Position numbers and translations under genes: made by a program. Positions 5,724 to 13,964 of a stretch of DNA of 14,848 nucleotides are shown piece after piece (the first letter of the stretch is position 1; the number at the start of each line of letters is the position of its first letter). This DNA comes from Lysobacteraceae bacterium (GTDB lineage: Bacteria; Pseudomonadota; Gammaproteobacteria; Xanthomonadales; Rhodanobacteraceae). The notes beneath the pieces were generated by a model. The model was not told the DNA's origin and did no database searches. It saw only the letters and a list, made by a program, of their open reading frames with translations. The stretch is from NCBI GenBank assembly GCA_018971925.1, contig JAGWZT010000019.1, positions 1 to 14,848 on the forward strand. The letters are read 5' to 3'.

Positions 5724-5751
5724 TTGAACTACGTCACATTTGTAGTATAAG
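5724..5751 (+). promoter_or_regulatory. candidate sigma-70 promoter of the exopolysaccharide operon
   Basis: TTGAAC (5724-5729) and TATAAG (5746-5751) are 16 bases apart, four and five of six matches to consensus. The transcript would start near 5758, leaving a leader of about 60 bases. The spacer holds an inverted repeat, ACTAC (5728-5732) facing GTAGT (5742-5746), which could be a repressor site covering both hexamers. Confidence 0.5.
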
Positions 5752-5818
5752 GGTTGCCCGCTTCACGCTCGGTCAAGCCGGCGGCAGTGAAGGAGCGACA
5801 CTACAGGAGGGCGCCAGC

Positions 5819-7219
5819 ATGTACCGACTGTTCCAACAGAGATCGCTGCGTTGGCAGCTCTTGTTGATGCTCGTCGAGTTCGCGTTGCTGGTGGGCTGTG
5901 TGTACGCCGCCGTGGCGTTGCGCTTCTGGGGGGATTCCGCGACCCAGATCGAGTTCGGCCGCAGTGTGCGCTGGAACGCGCTGCTGGTGGCGGGAGTGCT
6001 GGTCCTCGCGATGGGGGCGTTGGGGCTCTATCAGGTGCATCTCAGGGCTACCTGGCTGGGGAGGCTCAGTCGGCAGGGCGTGGCGTTCGTGCTGGGCTGG
6101 ATTGCACTTACCGTGCTTTATTACGTGCTGCCTGCCGTCTATCTCGGGCGCGGCGTGTTGGGCATCGCACTGGTGCTCGGTTATGTCACGGTGTTGGGAT
6201 GGCGCGTGGCGTTCCTGGGTTTCGTGGACGCTGACCTGTTCAAGCGGCGCGTCGTGATGCTGGGCGCCGGCAAACGGGCGGCGGAAGTGTCCAACAAGAT
6301 GCGGCGCAGGACCGACCAGCGCGGCTTCAAAATCCTGGGTTATCTGCCTGTCGGCGACGAGCGCGTAGCCGTGCCCGCGTCGGCACTGCTGCATCCCGAC
6401 GAGGATCTTTCCCGGTGGGTGCGGCGAATGGGAGTCGATGAGATCGTGGTGGGACCGGACGACCGCCGCGGCACCCTCCCGGTCGATGTGCTGCTGGATT
6501 GCAAGCAACGCGGGGTCGCGGTGACCGAGCTTGCGACGTTCTTCGAGCGCGAAGCCGGCAACATCATGATGGCTCTGACCAACCCGTCCTGGCTGGTGTT
6601 CTCGGAAGGCTTCAACATTTCCCCGTTGCGGCGCTGGGTCAAGCGGGTGTTCGACCTGGCCACCGCGGCGCTGGTCTCGCTGGTGACGTGGCCGTTCATG
6701 CTGGTCACGGCCTTGGCCATCCGGTTGGATTCGGGTCCCGGCCGGCCGGTGCTGTACCGCCAGGAACGGGTCGGTGAAAACGGCCGGACGTTTGCGCTGA
6801 TCAAGTTCCGCAGCATGCGCACCGATGCCGAACGCGACGGCGTGGCGCGCTGGGCAAGCAAAGACGACGACCGGATCACCCGAGTCGGCCGGTTCATCCG
6901 CAAGGTGCGTCTGGACGAGCTGCCGCAACTGTGGAACGTGTTGCGCGGCGACATGAGCATCATCGGCCCGCGCCCGGAACGCCCGCAGTTCGTGGACGAT
7001 TTCAACGCGCGCATCCGCTACTACTCGCTGCGGCACTGCGTGAAGCCGGGCCTGACAGGCTGGGCGCAATTGCGCTATCCCTACGGCTCCTCATTCCAGG
7101 ATGCCCAGGAAAAGCTGAAGTTCGATCTGTTCTATGTGAAAAACCACAACTTTGTCTTCGATCTGGCCATCCTGGTCCAGACTGTCGAGGTCGTGCTGTT
7201 CGGGCGCGGTGCGCGCTGA
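5819..7219 (+). CDS. polyprenyl-phosphate sugar transferase, XrtA/PEP-CTERM type (EpsB_2 family)
   Basis: Inner-membrane phosphoglycosyl transferase that would start the repeat unit by loading a sugar phosphate, probably glucose, onto undecaprenyl phosphate. The 466 residues show four N-terminal membrane helices (about 14-36, 54-73, 89-109, 112-134) and a cytosolic nucleotide-binding-like fold beginning RRVVMLGAGKRAAEV (about 143). The C-terminal bacterial sugar transferase domain begins at KRVFDLATA (275). It includes the membrane-associated helix 281-303, KFRSMRTDA (329-337), the catalytic Asp-Glu in VRLDELPQLWNVLRGDMS (D366, E367), IGPRPER (382-388) and KPGLTGWAQLRYPYG. Shine-Dalgarno AGGAGG lies 8 bases before the ATG. 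It is first of eight co-directional genes, behind two promoter candidates. The family is sure; the sugar is inferred. Confidence 0.95.
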   Translation: MYRLFQQRSLRWQLLLMLVEFALLVGCVYAAVALRFWGDSATQIEFGRSVRWNALLVAGVLVLAMGALGLYQVHLRATWLGRLSRQGVAFVLGWIALTVLYYVLPAVYLGRGVLGIALVLGYVTVLGWRVAFLGFVDADLFKRRVVMLGAGKRAAEVSNKMRRRTDQRGFKILGYLPVGDERVAVPASALLHPDEDLSRWVRRMGVDEIVVGPDDRRGTLPVDVLLDCKQRGVAVTELATFFEREAGNIMMALTNPSWLVFSEGFNISPLRRWVKRVFDLATAALVSLVTWPFMLVTALAIRLDSGPGRPVLYRQERVGENGRTFALIKFRSMRTDAERDGVARWASKDDDRITRVGRFIRKVRLDELPQLWNVLRGDMSIIGPRPERPQFVDDFNARIRYYSLRHCVKPGLTGWAQLRYPYGSSFQDAQEKLKFDLFYVKNHNFVFDLAILVQTVEVVLFGRGAR

Positions 7220-7233
7220 ACCCGGGAGGATGT

Positions 7234-7863
7234 ATGCACGTGAAACCGCTGTCGCGAAACGGTGTTCTCTGGCTTCTGGTACTCGCCGTTTTGCTGTTGT
7301 CCGCCGGTTGCGCCACGGCGCCGCCTGTGAACACCACCGCTGCGGCTGCCGCGCCCGCGGAGCGCTACATCATTGGGCCAGGTGATTCGCTGGAAATCTT
7401 CGTGCGCGACAACCCCACCGTGACAACCACGGTTCCAGTGCGACCCGACGGCCGGATCTCGATTCCGCTGGTGCAGTCCATCGTCGCGGCGGGCAAGACG
7501 CCCGACCAGTTGGCGGACGGTCTGGAGAAGGCACTGAGCCGTTACATCCGTTCACCGATGGTGACCGTGATTGTCAAGAGCTTCGTGGGCGAATACAGCC
7601 AGCAGGTCCGGGTCGTTGGACAGGCCGCGACACCCAAGGCCGTGCCTTACCGCCGCGGCATGACCGTGCTGGACGTGATGATCGATGTCGGCGGGCTCAC
7701 CAAATTCGCGGCCGGCAACCGGGCCAAGATCGTCCGTCATATGCCCGACGGGCAGGAGCAGACCGTTCCGGTACGGCTGGACGACCTGATGAACGGCGCG
7801 GTCAAGGACAACATGGCCATGCATCCCGGCGACATCCTGATCATTCCCCAGTCATTGTTCTGA
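7234..7863 (+). CDS. polysaccharide export lipoprotein, Wza-like, XrtA type
   Basis: Outer-membrane polysaccharide export protein (OPX) thought to form the periplasmic/outer-membrane part of the secretion channel. The 209 residues have a signal peptide with a lipoprotein-type end LLSAGC (Cys26; Ser rather than Leu at -3 makes it slightly atypical). A Poly_export domain follows at about 45-115 (YIIGPGDSLEIFVRDNP, VRPDGRISIPLV), then an SLBB-like domain at about 122-205 (VRVVGQAATPKAVPY, MTVLDVMIDVGGLT), ending GDILIIPQSLF. It is much shorter than Wza (about 380), as usual for this subfamily, which lacks the C-terminal barrel helix. The ATG at 7234 follows GGAGG (7225-7229). The frame is open further upstream, but that overlaps the preceding gene and lacks the signal peptide. 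It lies 14 bases after the sugar transferase. Confidence 0.95.
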   Translation: MHVKPLSRNGVLWLLVLAVLLLSAGCATAPPVNTTAAAAAPAERYIIGPGDSLEIFVRDNPTVTTTVPVRPDGRISIPLVQSIVAAGKTPDQLADGLEKALSRYIRSPMVTVIVKSFVGEYSQQVRVVGQAATPKAVPYRRGMTVLDVMIDVGGLTKFAAGNRAKIVRHMPDGQEQTVPVRLDDLMNGAVKDNMAMHPGDILIIPQSLF

Positions 7864-7912
7864 CACCCGGATACAGGAAGCTCGCGATAAACGGCGACAA
7901 CGAGAAACAACG

Positions 7913-9463
7913 ATGGCCAAACAGTCGATCGATTTGCATGAGCTGTTCCAATACGTGCTGCTGGAGGTGCACGCCTCGTGGCGTTATCGCTGGCATGCAC
8001 TGATCCTTGCGTGGTGCGTACTGGTCGTGGGGGCGTTGCTGGTTTTCAGTCTGCCCAACCAGTATGCAGCGAGTGCGCAGGTGTATGCCGACACCGACGC
8101 GCTGACCAATCCGCTGTTGCGCGGCATCGCGGTGCAGCCCGACGTGCGGGAGCGCCTGCAGGTCATCACTCAAACCCTGTTGTCGCGCCCCAATCTCGAA
8201 ACGGTGGCCGACAAGACCGGGCTGGCGCTGCGCGCGACCGCCCCCGCGGACAAGGATGCACTGCTGGTGCAGTTGGGCGCAGCCGTCAAGATCAAGGATG
8301 CGGGTGCCAAGAATCTCTACGACATCACTTACGCCGACCCCGACCCCAAGATGGCGCAGAAGGTCGTTCAGGCGTTCTTGCAGATCCTGATGAACGACAC
8401 CCTGGGCGAGAACACCCAGTCCACACGATCGGCCCAGGCCTTCCTGCAGCAGCAGGTCGCCGACTACAACGGCCGGCTGAACGATGCAGAAAAGAAGCTC
8501 GCCGAGTTCAAGAAGGCCAACATCGGCTATCTTCCCGGCCCCGGCGGCGGCGATTATTCCGCACGCCTGCAGGCGGCCGAGTCGAAATTGCAGGATCTCC
8601 AGGGCGAGTATGCCGCGGCGATCGCCGGTCGCACGCCTGCCGCGCGGCAGGCCGCACCGCGTATCCGCGAGATCGACCAGCAGATCGCGACTTACCAGCA
8701 GCAACTCGACAAATTGCTGCTGAGTTACACCGATGAATATCCGGACGTGATGTCCACCCGGCGCATGATCGCCCAGCTCAAGGCGCGGCGCGTCGATCTG
8801 CTGAAGCACCCGGGGCAGGCCGCGGACACTGACACGTCTGCCGCCGGCCAGCACGGCGAGGGCGGGCGGGCGGCTGCTTACGAATACCAGATGGATCCGC
8901 GCGTACTGGCCGCACAAATCGCGACACAGAAACAGCAGATCACCGACCTCAAGAAAAACGCCGACAAGATCACCGACGCGCAGGTCCAGTTGCAGCAGTT
9001 GTCGCGCAATTACGACATCACCAAGCAGCAGTACGACCAGCTGGCTTCGCGATTGAATACCGCGCAGATGTCCGAGGACGCGACGCAGACCGGCAACAAC
9101 CTGAAGTTTCGTGTGATCAGCCCGCCGATCGTGCCCTTGCTGCCGGTCAGTCCGCACCGCGTATTGCTGCTGCTGGTCGTGTTCCCGTTGTCGCTTGGGA
9201 TCGGCGGCGCGTTCGCGTATTTCCTGCACAAGATCAAGCCGGTGTTCGTCAGCCTCAAAACGCTGCGCGAATTCGGTGAGTATCCGGTGATCGGCTCACT
9301 CAGCCTGATCGAGTCGCCGACGCGGCGCGAGGAGAAGCGCCGCGAGGTGATCGGGTTTTGCGCAGGAGTCGGCTTGCTGGCGGTGGTGCTGGTGGTGGGC
9401 GTCGCCTTCAACGGGCCACTGGCGAGCTTGATGCAGCATGTCTTTGTCATGGGTGCCACATGA
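7913..9463 (+). CDS. Wzz-like chain-length determinant, XrtA type (polysaccharide co-polymerase)
   Basis: Inner-membrane co-polymerase expected to set polymer length and link export to the kinase encoded next. The 516 residues start with a Wzz-type N-terminus and first membrane helix (about 29-46). A large periplasmic region follows with Gln/Lys-rich coiled-coil segments at about 165-260 and 320-385. The family's second helix comes after a Pro-rich motif (VISPPIVPLLPVSPHR, then about 417-440), and a third helix lies at about 480-500. The kinase is a separate gene, unlike fused Wzc proteins. The 50-base gap before it has no good Shine-Dalgarno sequence next to the ATG (GAGAAACAACG), the weakest ribosome site in the operon. 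The stop overlaps the next start by 4 bases. Confidence 0.94.
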   Translation: MAKQSIDLHELFQYVLLEVHASWRYRWHALILAWCVLVVGALLVFSLPNQYAASAQVYADTDALTNPLLRGIAVQPDVRERLQVITQTLLSRPNLETVADKTGLALRATAPADKDALLVQLGAAVKIKDAGAKNLYDITYADPDPKMAQKVVQAFLQILMNDTLGENTQSTRSAQAFLQQQVADYNGRLNDAEKKLAEFKKANIGYLPGPGGGDYSARLQAAESKLQDLQGEYAAAIAGRTPAARQAAPRIREIDQQIATYQQQLDKLLLSYTDEYPDVMSTRRMIAQLKARRVDLLKHPGQAADTDTSAAGQHGEGGRAAAYEYQMDPRVLAAQIATQKQQITDLKKNADKITDAQVQLQQLSRNYDITKQQYDQLASRLNTAQMSEDATQTGNNLKFRVISPPIVPLLPVSPHRVLLLLVVFPLSLGIGGAFAYFLHKIKPVFVSLKTLREFGEYPVIGSLSLIESPTRREEKRREVIGFCAGVGLLAVVLVVGVAFNGPLASLMQHVFVMGAT

Positions 9464-10377
9464 ATATCGTCGAAAAGGCGGCCGAAAAGCTCAAAACCCT
9501 GCAGCCCGAGCCGCCGTTGCCGCCGCAGATCGAGAACGCCGTGCCGCTGCATTCGGCATCAACGGTCGAGCGATTCCAGGAACGGGTATGGGCGGAGGTG
9601 GACCCATCGACCGCCGATTCCACACCACCCTGGCACGTGGACGAGAAAGCCCTGCAACGGGCCGGGCTGCTGCCCAGGGAAGATGGCGCCGGAGGGCGCC
9701 TCGCGGACGAGGTGCGCCGCGTCAAACGGCCGTTGCTGGACAACGTGCGCGGCAAGGATGTCAAACCGCTGGAGTACGCCCAACGCATCGTGGTCACCAG
9801 CGCTGTCCCGGGCGAAGGCAAGACGTTCACAGCGGTGAATCTTGCCCTCAGTCTGGCGCGCGAACCGGATTTCGAGGTATTGCTGGTGGACGGCGACATA
9901 CCGAAGTCCGACATCACCCAGGTGCTGGGACTGCATGGACGTCCGGGCCTGATGGAGGTCTTGGCGGACGAACACTGCCGGCCTTCCGACGTGGTCGTGC
10001 GCACCGATATCCCGAACCTGCTGGTGGTGCCGGCGGGCAAGCGGCATCCGCTCACCGCCGAATTGTTCGGCGGCCGCCGCATGGAATCCGTGCTCAAGGG
10101 ATTGGGTGGTCACGGGCGGCAGCGCCTGCTGGTGTTCGACTCCTCGCCCCTGCTGGCGACCCCCGAATCGCAAACGCTGGTTTCCCACATGGGCCAGGTA
10201 CTGGTCGTGGTGGGCGCGGGCCACACCCGCCAGCACGAAGTCGCATCTGCCCTGGAAGTCCTGGGCGACTCCCAGTACGTCGGCCTGGTTCTCAACATGA
10301 GCCGGCTGCCCGCGATCGAGAACCACTACTACAGCCACTACAGTCATTACAGCCACTACCAGTTCCAGGACCAGTAG
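9460..10377 (+). CDS. BY-kinase, XrtA-associated tyrosine autokinase
   Basis: Bacterial tyrosine kinase controlling polymer export through cycles of phosphorylation with the chain-length protein. The 305 residues show a Pro-rich N-terminal tail (1-60), Walker A SAVPGEGKT (114-122, K121), Walker A' VLLVDGD (140-146) and Walker B LLVFDSS (223-229, D227). A C-terminal tyrosine cluster contains Tyr 290, 291, 294, 297 and 300 in an SHY repeat. Walker A' lacks the usual D-L-R-R-P ending (DIPKSD here), which is common in this subfamily. The ATG at 9460 was chosen because it overlaps the previous stop (ATGA) and begins the family N-terminus (MNIVEKAAEKL). The longer frame from 9358 lies within the preceding gene. 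Confidence 0.94.
   Translation: MNIVEKAAEKLKTLQPEPPLPPQIENAVPLHSASTVERFQERVWAEVDPSTADSTPPWHVDEKALQRAGLLPREDGAGGRLADEVRRVKRPLLDNVRGKDVKPLEYAQRIVVTSAVPGEGKTFTAVNLALSLAREPDFEVLLVDGDIPKSDITQVLGLHGRPGLMEVLADEHCRPSDVVVRTDIPNLLVVPAGKRHPLTAELFGGRRMESVLKGLGGHGRQRLLVFDSSPLLATPESQTLVSHMGQVLVVVGAGHTRQHEVASALEVLGDSQYVGLVLNMSRLPAIENHYYSHYSHYSHYQFQDQ
10333..10359 (+). repeat. 9-base tandem repeat encoding the kinase tyrosine tail
   Basis: Three units of AGCCACTAC, the middle one AGTCATTAC, encode Ser-His-Tyr three times after a Tyr-Tyr pair. In-frame gain or loss of units would change the number of phosphorylatable tyrosines by whole steps. The third-base differences in the middle unit argue against very recent slippage. 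Confidence 0.8.
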
Positions 10378-10387
10378 GAAATCCGGC

Positions 10388-11935
10388 ATGCGTGCATGGT
10401 CGGCCCCCGTCGTGTTTTCTGCGGTTGTCCTGGCGGGCTGGCTGACGGGAGCCGCGGCCCAGGACACCGGTCCCGTGACGCCGCCCGGGCTGATGTCGCA
10501 GTCCGTCCAGCAAGCCGGAAACAACGAGGACCTGCCGCCGGGCGTCATCCCTCAGCCGACCCCTGAGAATCCTGGCTTGATCACGGGCATCACGCTTGGT
10601 GAGCTGTACACCGACAACCTGAAATTCGCGGCATCGGACAAGCCGAAAGAATCGGCCTGGATCACGGTCGTCCAACCGTTCGTGAAGGCGGCCTACAGCG
10701 CCCCGCGTTTTTCCGGCGTCCTGGACTACACACTGTCCGGGTATCTGTACGCGGGGCAAGCCGGCAACAACCAATTGGCGCAGGACCTCGACGCACAAGG
10801 AACGGTCACCGTCGTTCCCCAGCATTTCTTCATCGACGGGACCGCGCGTTACGGCCAGCAGGTCATCAACAACCAACTGCCGGCCGGCTCCGGCACCTTC
10901 TTTCTGGACAGCAACCACGCCAATGTCGGGATGGGCACGATCAGTCCCTACTGGCTGCAGGATCTCGGCAGGGTCGGCACCATGACCCTGCGTTATACCT
11001 ATGGCCGCGTGGTGTACAACAATCGTGGCATTTCCGGAGCGAACGAAAATCCTCTGGCGGGGATCCCCGATATCACCAGCAACGGCGTGCAGTTCAGCCT
11101 TGCGAGTCCCCAGTACGAAACATGGGGCTGGAACGTCGCTTATACCCAGCAACGTCTGCAACCGGACTCCGGGCAGAGCCTCGAGTTCGCCCGGGCCCAG
11201 GTCGGCATGTCCTATCAGCTCAATGCCTACACGCGCCTGCTGGCCGATGCCGGCAAGGAAAACCAGTACCTGCCCGACGGTACGGTCAAACATCTCGGCG
11301 CCACCTTCTGGGATGCCGGATTCCAGTGGGCGAACACCCGCGACTTCTTCAAACTGCTGGTCGGACATCGCTTCTACGGACGCAGCACCCAGTTCTCGTG
11401 GACCCATCAGGCCGCGCTGCTGACGACCACGGTGCAATACGAGGACCAGCCCACCGACCTCAACCAGCAATTGCTGGGGCAGGGTTCCGGGGAGACCGTG
11501 GTCACACCCGGCGGCAATTATTTCATTCCGTCGCTGACGGAACGGCGGGTCTATCTGATGAAACGCGCCTCGGTGACGGCCACCTACCTGATGCCCAAGA
11601 GCCGGTTGAGCGTGAACCTGTACGACGAGTCGCGTACCTATTTCGCGCTGGACAACAAGCGCGAGAAGGTCGCGAACGCCGACCTATCCTGGTTGTTCGA
11701 TCTGGGACCCTTCACCACGCTCACCCCTCGCTTGGGCTGGCAGCGCTATCTGTTCATGGACGGGCGGGTGAATTACAGGCATTACCTGCAGCTCGCGCTC
11801 GTGCACCAGGTCAATCCGAAAAACTTCGGCAGCATCAAGCTGCGCAACGATTCCAGCACCGCGTATTCCGCGGTACCCGACGCGCACGGCTACCGCGTGA
11901 ACGTCATTTACTTTGACTGGACCCACTTGTTCTGA
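10388..11935 (+). CDS. outer-membrane beta-barrel of XrtA-type exopolysaccharide loci (pepcterm_hypo_1 family)
   Basis: Predicted outer-membrane protein, likely the outer-membrane exit or anchoring component; its precise role is not established. The 515 residues begin with a signal peptide ending GAAA-QDT (cleavage after about 24) and a Pro-rich linker. From about residue 55 there are many alternating amphipathic strands typical of a barrel (YSAPRFSGVLDYTLSGYLYAG, MTLRYTYGRVVYN, RVNVIYFDWTHLF). The chain ends in a C-terminal Phe, the usual signal for BAM-mediated insertion. AGGAA overlapping the preceding stop serves as Shine-Dalgarno, 7 bases before the ATG. Its position between the tyrosine kinase and the ExeA-type ATPase matches known loci. 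Confidence 0.9.
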   Translation: MRAWSAPVVFSAVVLAGWLTGAAAQDTGPVTPPGLMSQSVQQAGNNEDLPPGVIPQPTPENPGLITGITLGELYTDNLKFAASDKPKESAWITVVQPFVKAAYSAPRFSGVLDYTLSGYLYAGQAGNNQLAQDLDAQGTVTVVPQHFFIDGTARYGQQVINNQLPAGSGTFFLDSNHANVGMGTISPYWLQDLGRVGTMTLRYTYGRVVYNNRGISGANENPLAGIPDITSNGVQFSLASPQYETWGWNVAYTQQRLQPDSGQSLEFARAQVGMSYQLNAYTRLLADAGKENQYLPDGTVKHLGATFWDAGFQWANTRDFFKLLVGHRFYGRSTQFSWTHQAALLTTTVQYEDQPTDLNQQLLGQGSGETVVTPGGNYFIPSLTERRVYLMKRASVTATYLMPKSRLSVNLYDESRTYFALDNKREKVANADLSWLFDLGPFTTLTPRLGWQRYLFMDGRVNYRHYLQLALVHQVNPKNFGSIKLRNDSSTAYSAVPDAHGYRVNVIYFDWTHLF

Positions 11936-11942
11936 GGCCGGC

Positions 11943-13049
11943 ATGTACGAGGCGTTTTACAAGTTGCGCGACAAACCGTTCCGGCTGACGCCGGACCCCG
12001 CGATGCTGTTTCCCAGCAAGGGCCACAAGCGCGCCATGTCGTACCTGTTGTACGGCTTCGACAAGGGCGAAGGCTTCGTGATGATCACCGGAGCCGTCGG
12101 CACCGGAAAAACGTTGTTGATCCAGAAGCTCATGCAGGAACTCGCGCAGCGCAACATCGCGGTCGCGAGCATCGCCTCGGCCAACCTCGACGGCGAAGAC
12201 ATCCTGCCGGCGATCGCATCGCAACTGGGCCTGTCCTACGAAGGGCGCAGCAAGGAAGCCCTGCTGCAGGACCTCAAACGGCACCTCGCCGCCTTGTGCA
12301 CGCGGCATTCGCACGCCCTGCTGGTGGTCGACGAGGCGCAGACGCTGACGCCGTCGGCGCTGGAGATGCTGCGCATCCTGTCGAACCTCGAACTCGGCGG
12401 CCGTGCGCTGCTGCAGATATTCCTGATCGGCCAGACCGAGCTCAGGCGCATCATCATCAGCAATCGCCTGGAGCAGTTGCGCCAGCGCATCATGGCTTCC
12501 TATCGGCTCGAACCGATGGAGGTTGACGAAAGCCGCGCCTACATCATGCACCGCCTGCACGCGGTCGGCTGGGACAAGGATCCGAAACTGTCTCCCGAAG
12601 TGTTTGTCGGCGTGCACCACGCCAGCCGTGGCATTCCGCGCAAGATCAACGTGATCATGGACCGACTGCTGCTGTACGGATACCTGGAAGAGCTGCATAG
12701 CCTGGACCAGGCCGCGCTCGCCACGGTGATCGAGGAGTTGCGAGACGAGATGCCGGAAGTGCCGCAGACGCTGGAACCGCCGCCCGTAACACGACCACGC
12801 GACGTGCCGCATGCCGCGCCACCCGCGGAGCACGAAAGCGAGCTCGCGACGCTGGAGCACATGCGCAACAAGATTCTGCTGCAGTTGATGCGCGAGGAAA
12901 TCCGGTTGAAGGAAATGCTGCAACCCGCGCCGCTGTCCGAGCCGGTCTTGGACGAGGCGCGAGCAACGGCCGCGCAGTCGCAGCGCGAGGAAAACGATGC
13001 GGTCATCGCCGAGGCGAAACGCCGGCGGCGCTCGAAGGACCGCGAATGA
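11943..13049 (+). CDS. ExeA/MshM-like AAA ATPase, XrtA-associated
   Basis: Cytosolic ATPase of the ExeA-like family regularly found in XrtA-type loci; thought to drive or regulate envelope assembly. The 368 residues start with the family signature MYEAFYKLRDKPFRLTPDP. They carry Walker A GAVGTGKT (50-57), Walker B LLVVDEAQ (126-133), a sensor-like IFLIGQTEL (159-167) and arginines in RLEQLRQRI (175-183). After the AAA core (about 270) comes a Pro-rich linker and a Glu/Arg-rich helical tail (296-368) ending RRRRSKDRE. The ATG at 11943 has GAGG 5 bases upstream, overlapping the previous stop; a start at 11913 would only add residues from the preceding gene. The stop overlaps the next start (ATGA). 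Confidence 0.93.
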   Translation: MYEAFYKLRDKPFRLTPDPAMLFPSKGHKRAMSYLLYGFDKGEGFVMITGAVGTGKTLLIQKLMQELAQRNIAVASIASANLDGEDILPAIASQLGLSYEGRSKEALLQDLKRHLAALCTRHSHALLVVDEAQTLTPSALEMLRILSNLELGGRALLQIFLIGQTELRRIIISNRLEQLRQRIMASYRLEPMEVDESRAYIMHRLHAVGWDKDPKLSPEVFVGVHHASRGIPRKINVIMDRLLLYGYLEELHSLDQAALATVIEELRDEMPEVPQTLEPPPVTRPRDVPHAAPPAEHESELATLEHMRNKILLQLMREEIRLKEMLQPAPLSEPVLDEARATAAQSQREENDAVIAEAKRRRRSKDRE

Positions 13050-13954
13050 GCGCGTCGCCGTCCCGTCCCGATTCGATCACCAACGCGATGACGGTGGACG
13101 TCGAGGATTATTTCCAGGTCGCGGCGTTTGAACGCTGCATCGCGCGCGAGGATTGGTCGCGCTGGCCCGTACGCGTCGAAGCCAACACCCGGCGGATATT
13201 GGAGATCTTCGCGCGCGGGCATATCCACGCGACTTTCTTCGTGCTCGGTTGGGTCGCCGAGCGCTTTCCCGAGCTGATCCGCGACATTGGCGCAGCGGGG
13301 CACGAAGTCGCGAGCCACGGCTTCGGCCACGAGCGCCTGACCAAGCTGAGCCGCAGCGGGTTCCGCGAGGGCATCACCCGCACCAAGCGCCTGCTGGAAG
13401 ACATCAGCGGCACCGCGGTGGCAGGTTACCGCGCGCCGAGCTGGTCGATCGGTCCCACCACGCTGTGGGCGCACGCGGAATTGCGCGAGGCGGGCTATCG
13501 CTACAGCTCCAGCGTCGCGCCCATCCGTCATGATCTCTACGGCATGCCCGCCGCGCCGCGCTTTGCGTTCGTCACCGCGGGCTCCGGAATGCTGGAAGTA
13601 CCGGTGACCACGGTGCAGTGGGGGGGACGCAACTGGCCTTGCGGCGGTGGCGGATTTTTCCGGCTGCTGCCATATCCGCTGTTCCGGCGTGGCCTGCGGC
13701 GCGTCAACCGCACCGATCGCCGTGCGGGCGTGTTCTATTTCCATCCGTGGGAAATCGATCCGCAACAGCCGCGCGTGCCCGGCGTGACGCTGAAGAACCG
13801 CGTGCGTCATTACCTGAACCTCAAGCGCACGGCACCGCGCGTCGAACGGCTGCTGCGCGATTTCCGCTTCGACCGCATGGACCGGGTGTTTCTCGATGGA
13901 CATGCGGATTATCCGGTGGTGGCGCTGCAAGCCACCGGATCCCGTGTGCAGTAG
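13046..13954 (+). CDS. polysaccharide deacetylase with DUF3473, XrtA-associated
   Basis: NodB-fold deacetylase expected to remove acetyl groups from N-acetylated sugars of the exopolysaccharide. The 302 residues show the metal-site motif VDVEDYF (D18, D21), SHGFGH (H91, H95), GYRAPSWS (R129) and FYFHPWEID (H233). The C-terminal DUF3473 part runs from about 205 to the end (NRVRHYLNLKRTAPRVERLLRDF). There is no signal peptide, as usual for this subfamily, so cytoplasmic or precursor-level action is possible. The start overlaps the preceding stop by 4 bases; a second Met at 15 (AMTVDVEDY) is closer to the conserved block, but the upstream residues (ITNAM) are also typical of the family. Confidence 0.95.
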   Translation: MSASPSRPDSITNAMTVDVEDYFQVAAFERCIAREDWSRWPVRVEANTRRILEIFARGHIHATFFVLGWVAERFPELIRDIGAAGHEVASHGFGHERLTKLSRSGFREGITRTKRLLEDISGTAVAGYRAPSWSIGPTTLWAHAELREAGYRYSSSVAPIRHDLYGMPAAPRFAFVTAGSGMLEVPVTTVQWGGRNWPCGGGGFFRLLPYPLFRRGLRRVNRTDRRAGVFYFHPWEIDPQQPRVPGVTLKNRVRHYLNLKRTAPRVERLLRDFRFDRMDRVFLDGHADYPVVALQATGSRVQ

Positions 13955-13964
13955 GGGCTGCGGT

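Larger units (their letters stand above)
5327..5818. other. intergenic region with terminator, glmS remnant and tandem promoters
   Basis: This stretch of 492 bases has no intact gene. In order it holds a terminator-like hairpin (5350-5380), a 12-base direct repeat GGCGCGTTCCGC (5353-5364 and 5407-5418), a decayed leftward glmS fragment (about 5490-5588), an A-rich tract around 5610-5650, a sigma-54 promoter candidate (5683-5698), a short inverted repeat GCATC/GATGC (5701-5716), a sigma-70-like promoter (5724-5751) and a leader of about 60 bases with CTTCAC/GTGAAG pairing (5761-5766 with 5787-5792). It ends with the Shine-Dalgarno AGGAGG (5805-5810) of the first exopolysaccharide gene. Open frames on either strand have atypical composition and no recognisable product. 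Confidence 0.65.

Noticed and set aside
5801..7069. 422-codon open frame on the minus strand
   Set aside because: Antisense to the sugar transferase; His/Gln/Arg-rich shadow frame.
7841..9229. 462-codon open frame on the minus strand
   Set aside because: Antisense to the chain-length determinant gene; Gln/Arg/Leu-rich translation without any recognisable motif.
12539..13930. 463-codon open frame on the minus strand
   Set aside because: Lies opposite the ATPase and deacetylase genes, both of which carry complete catalytic motifs.
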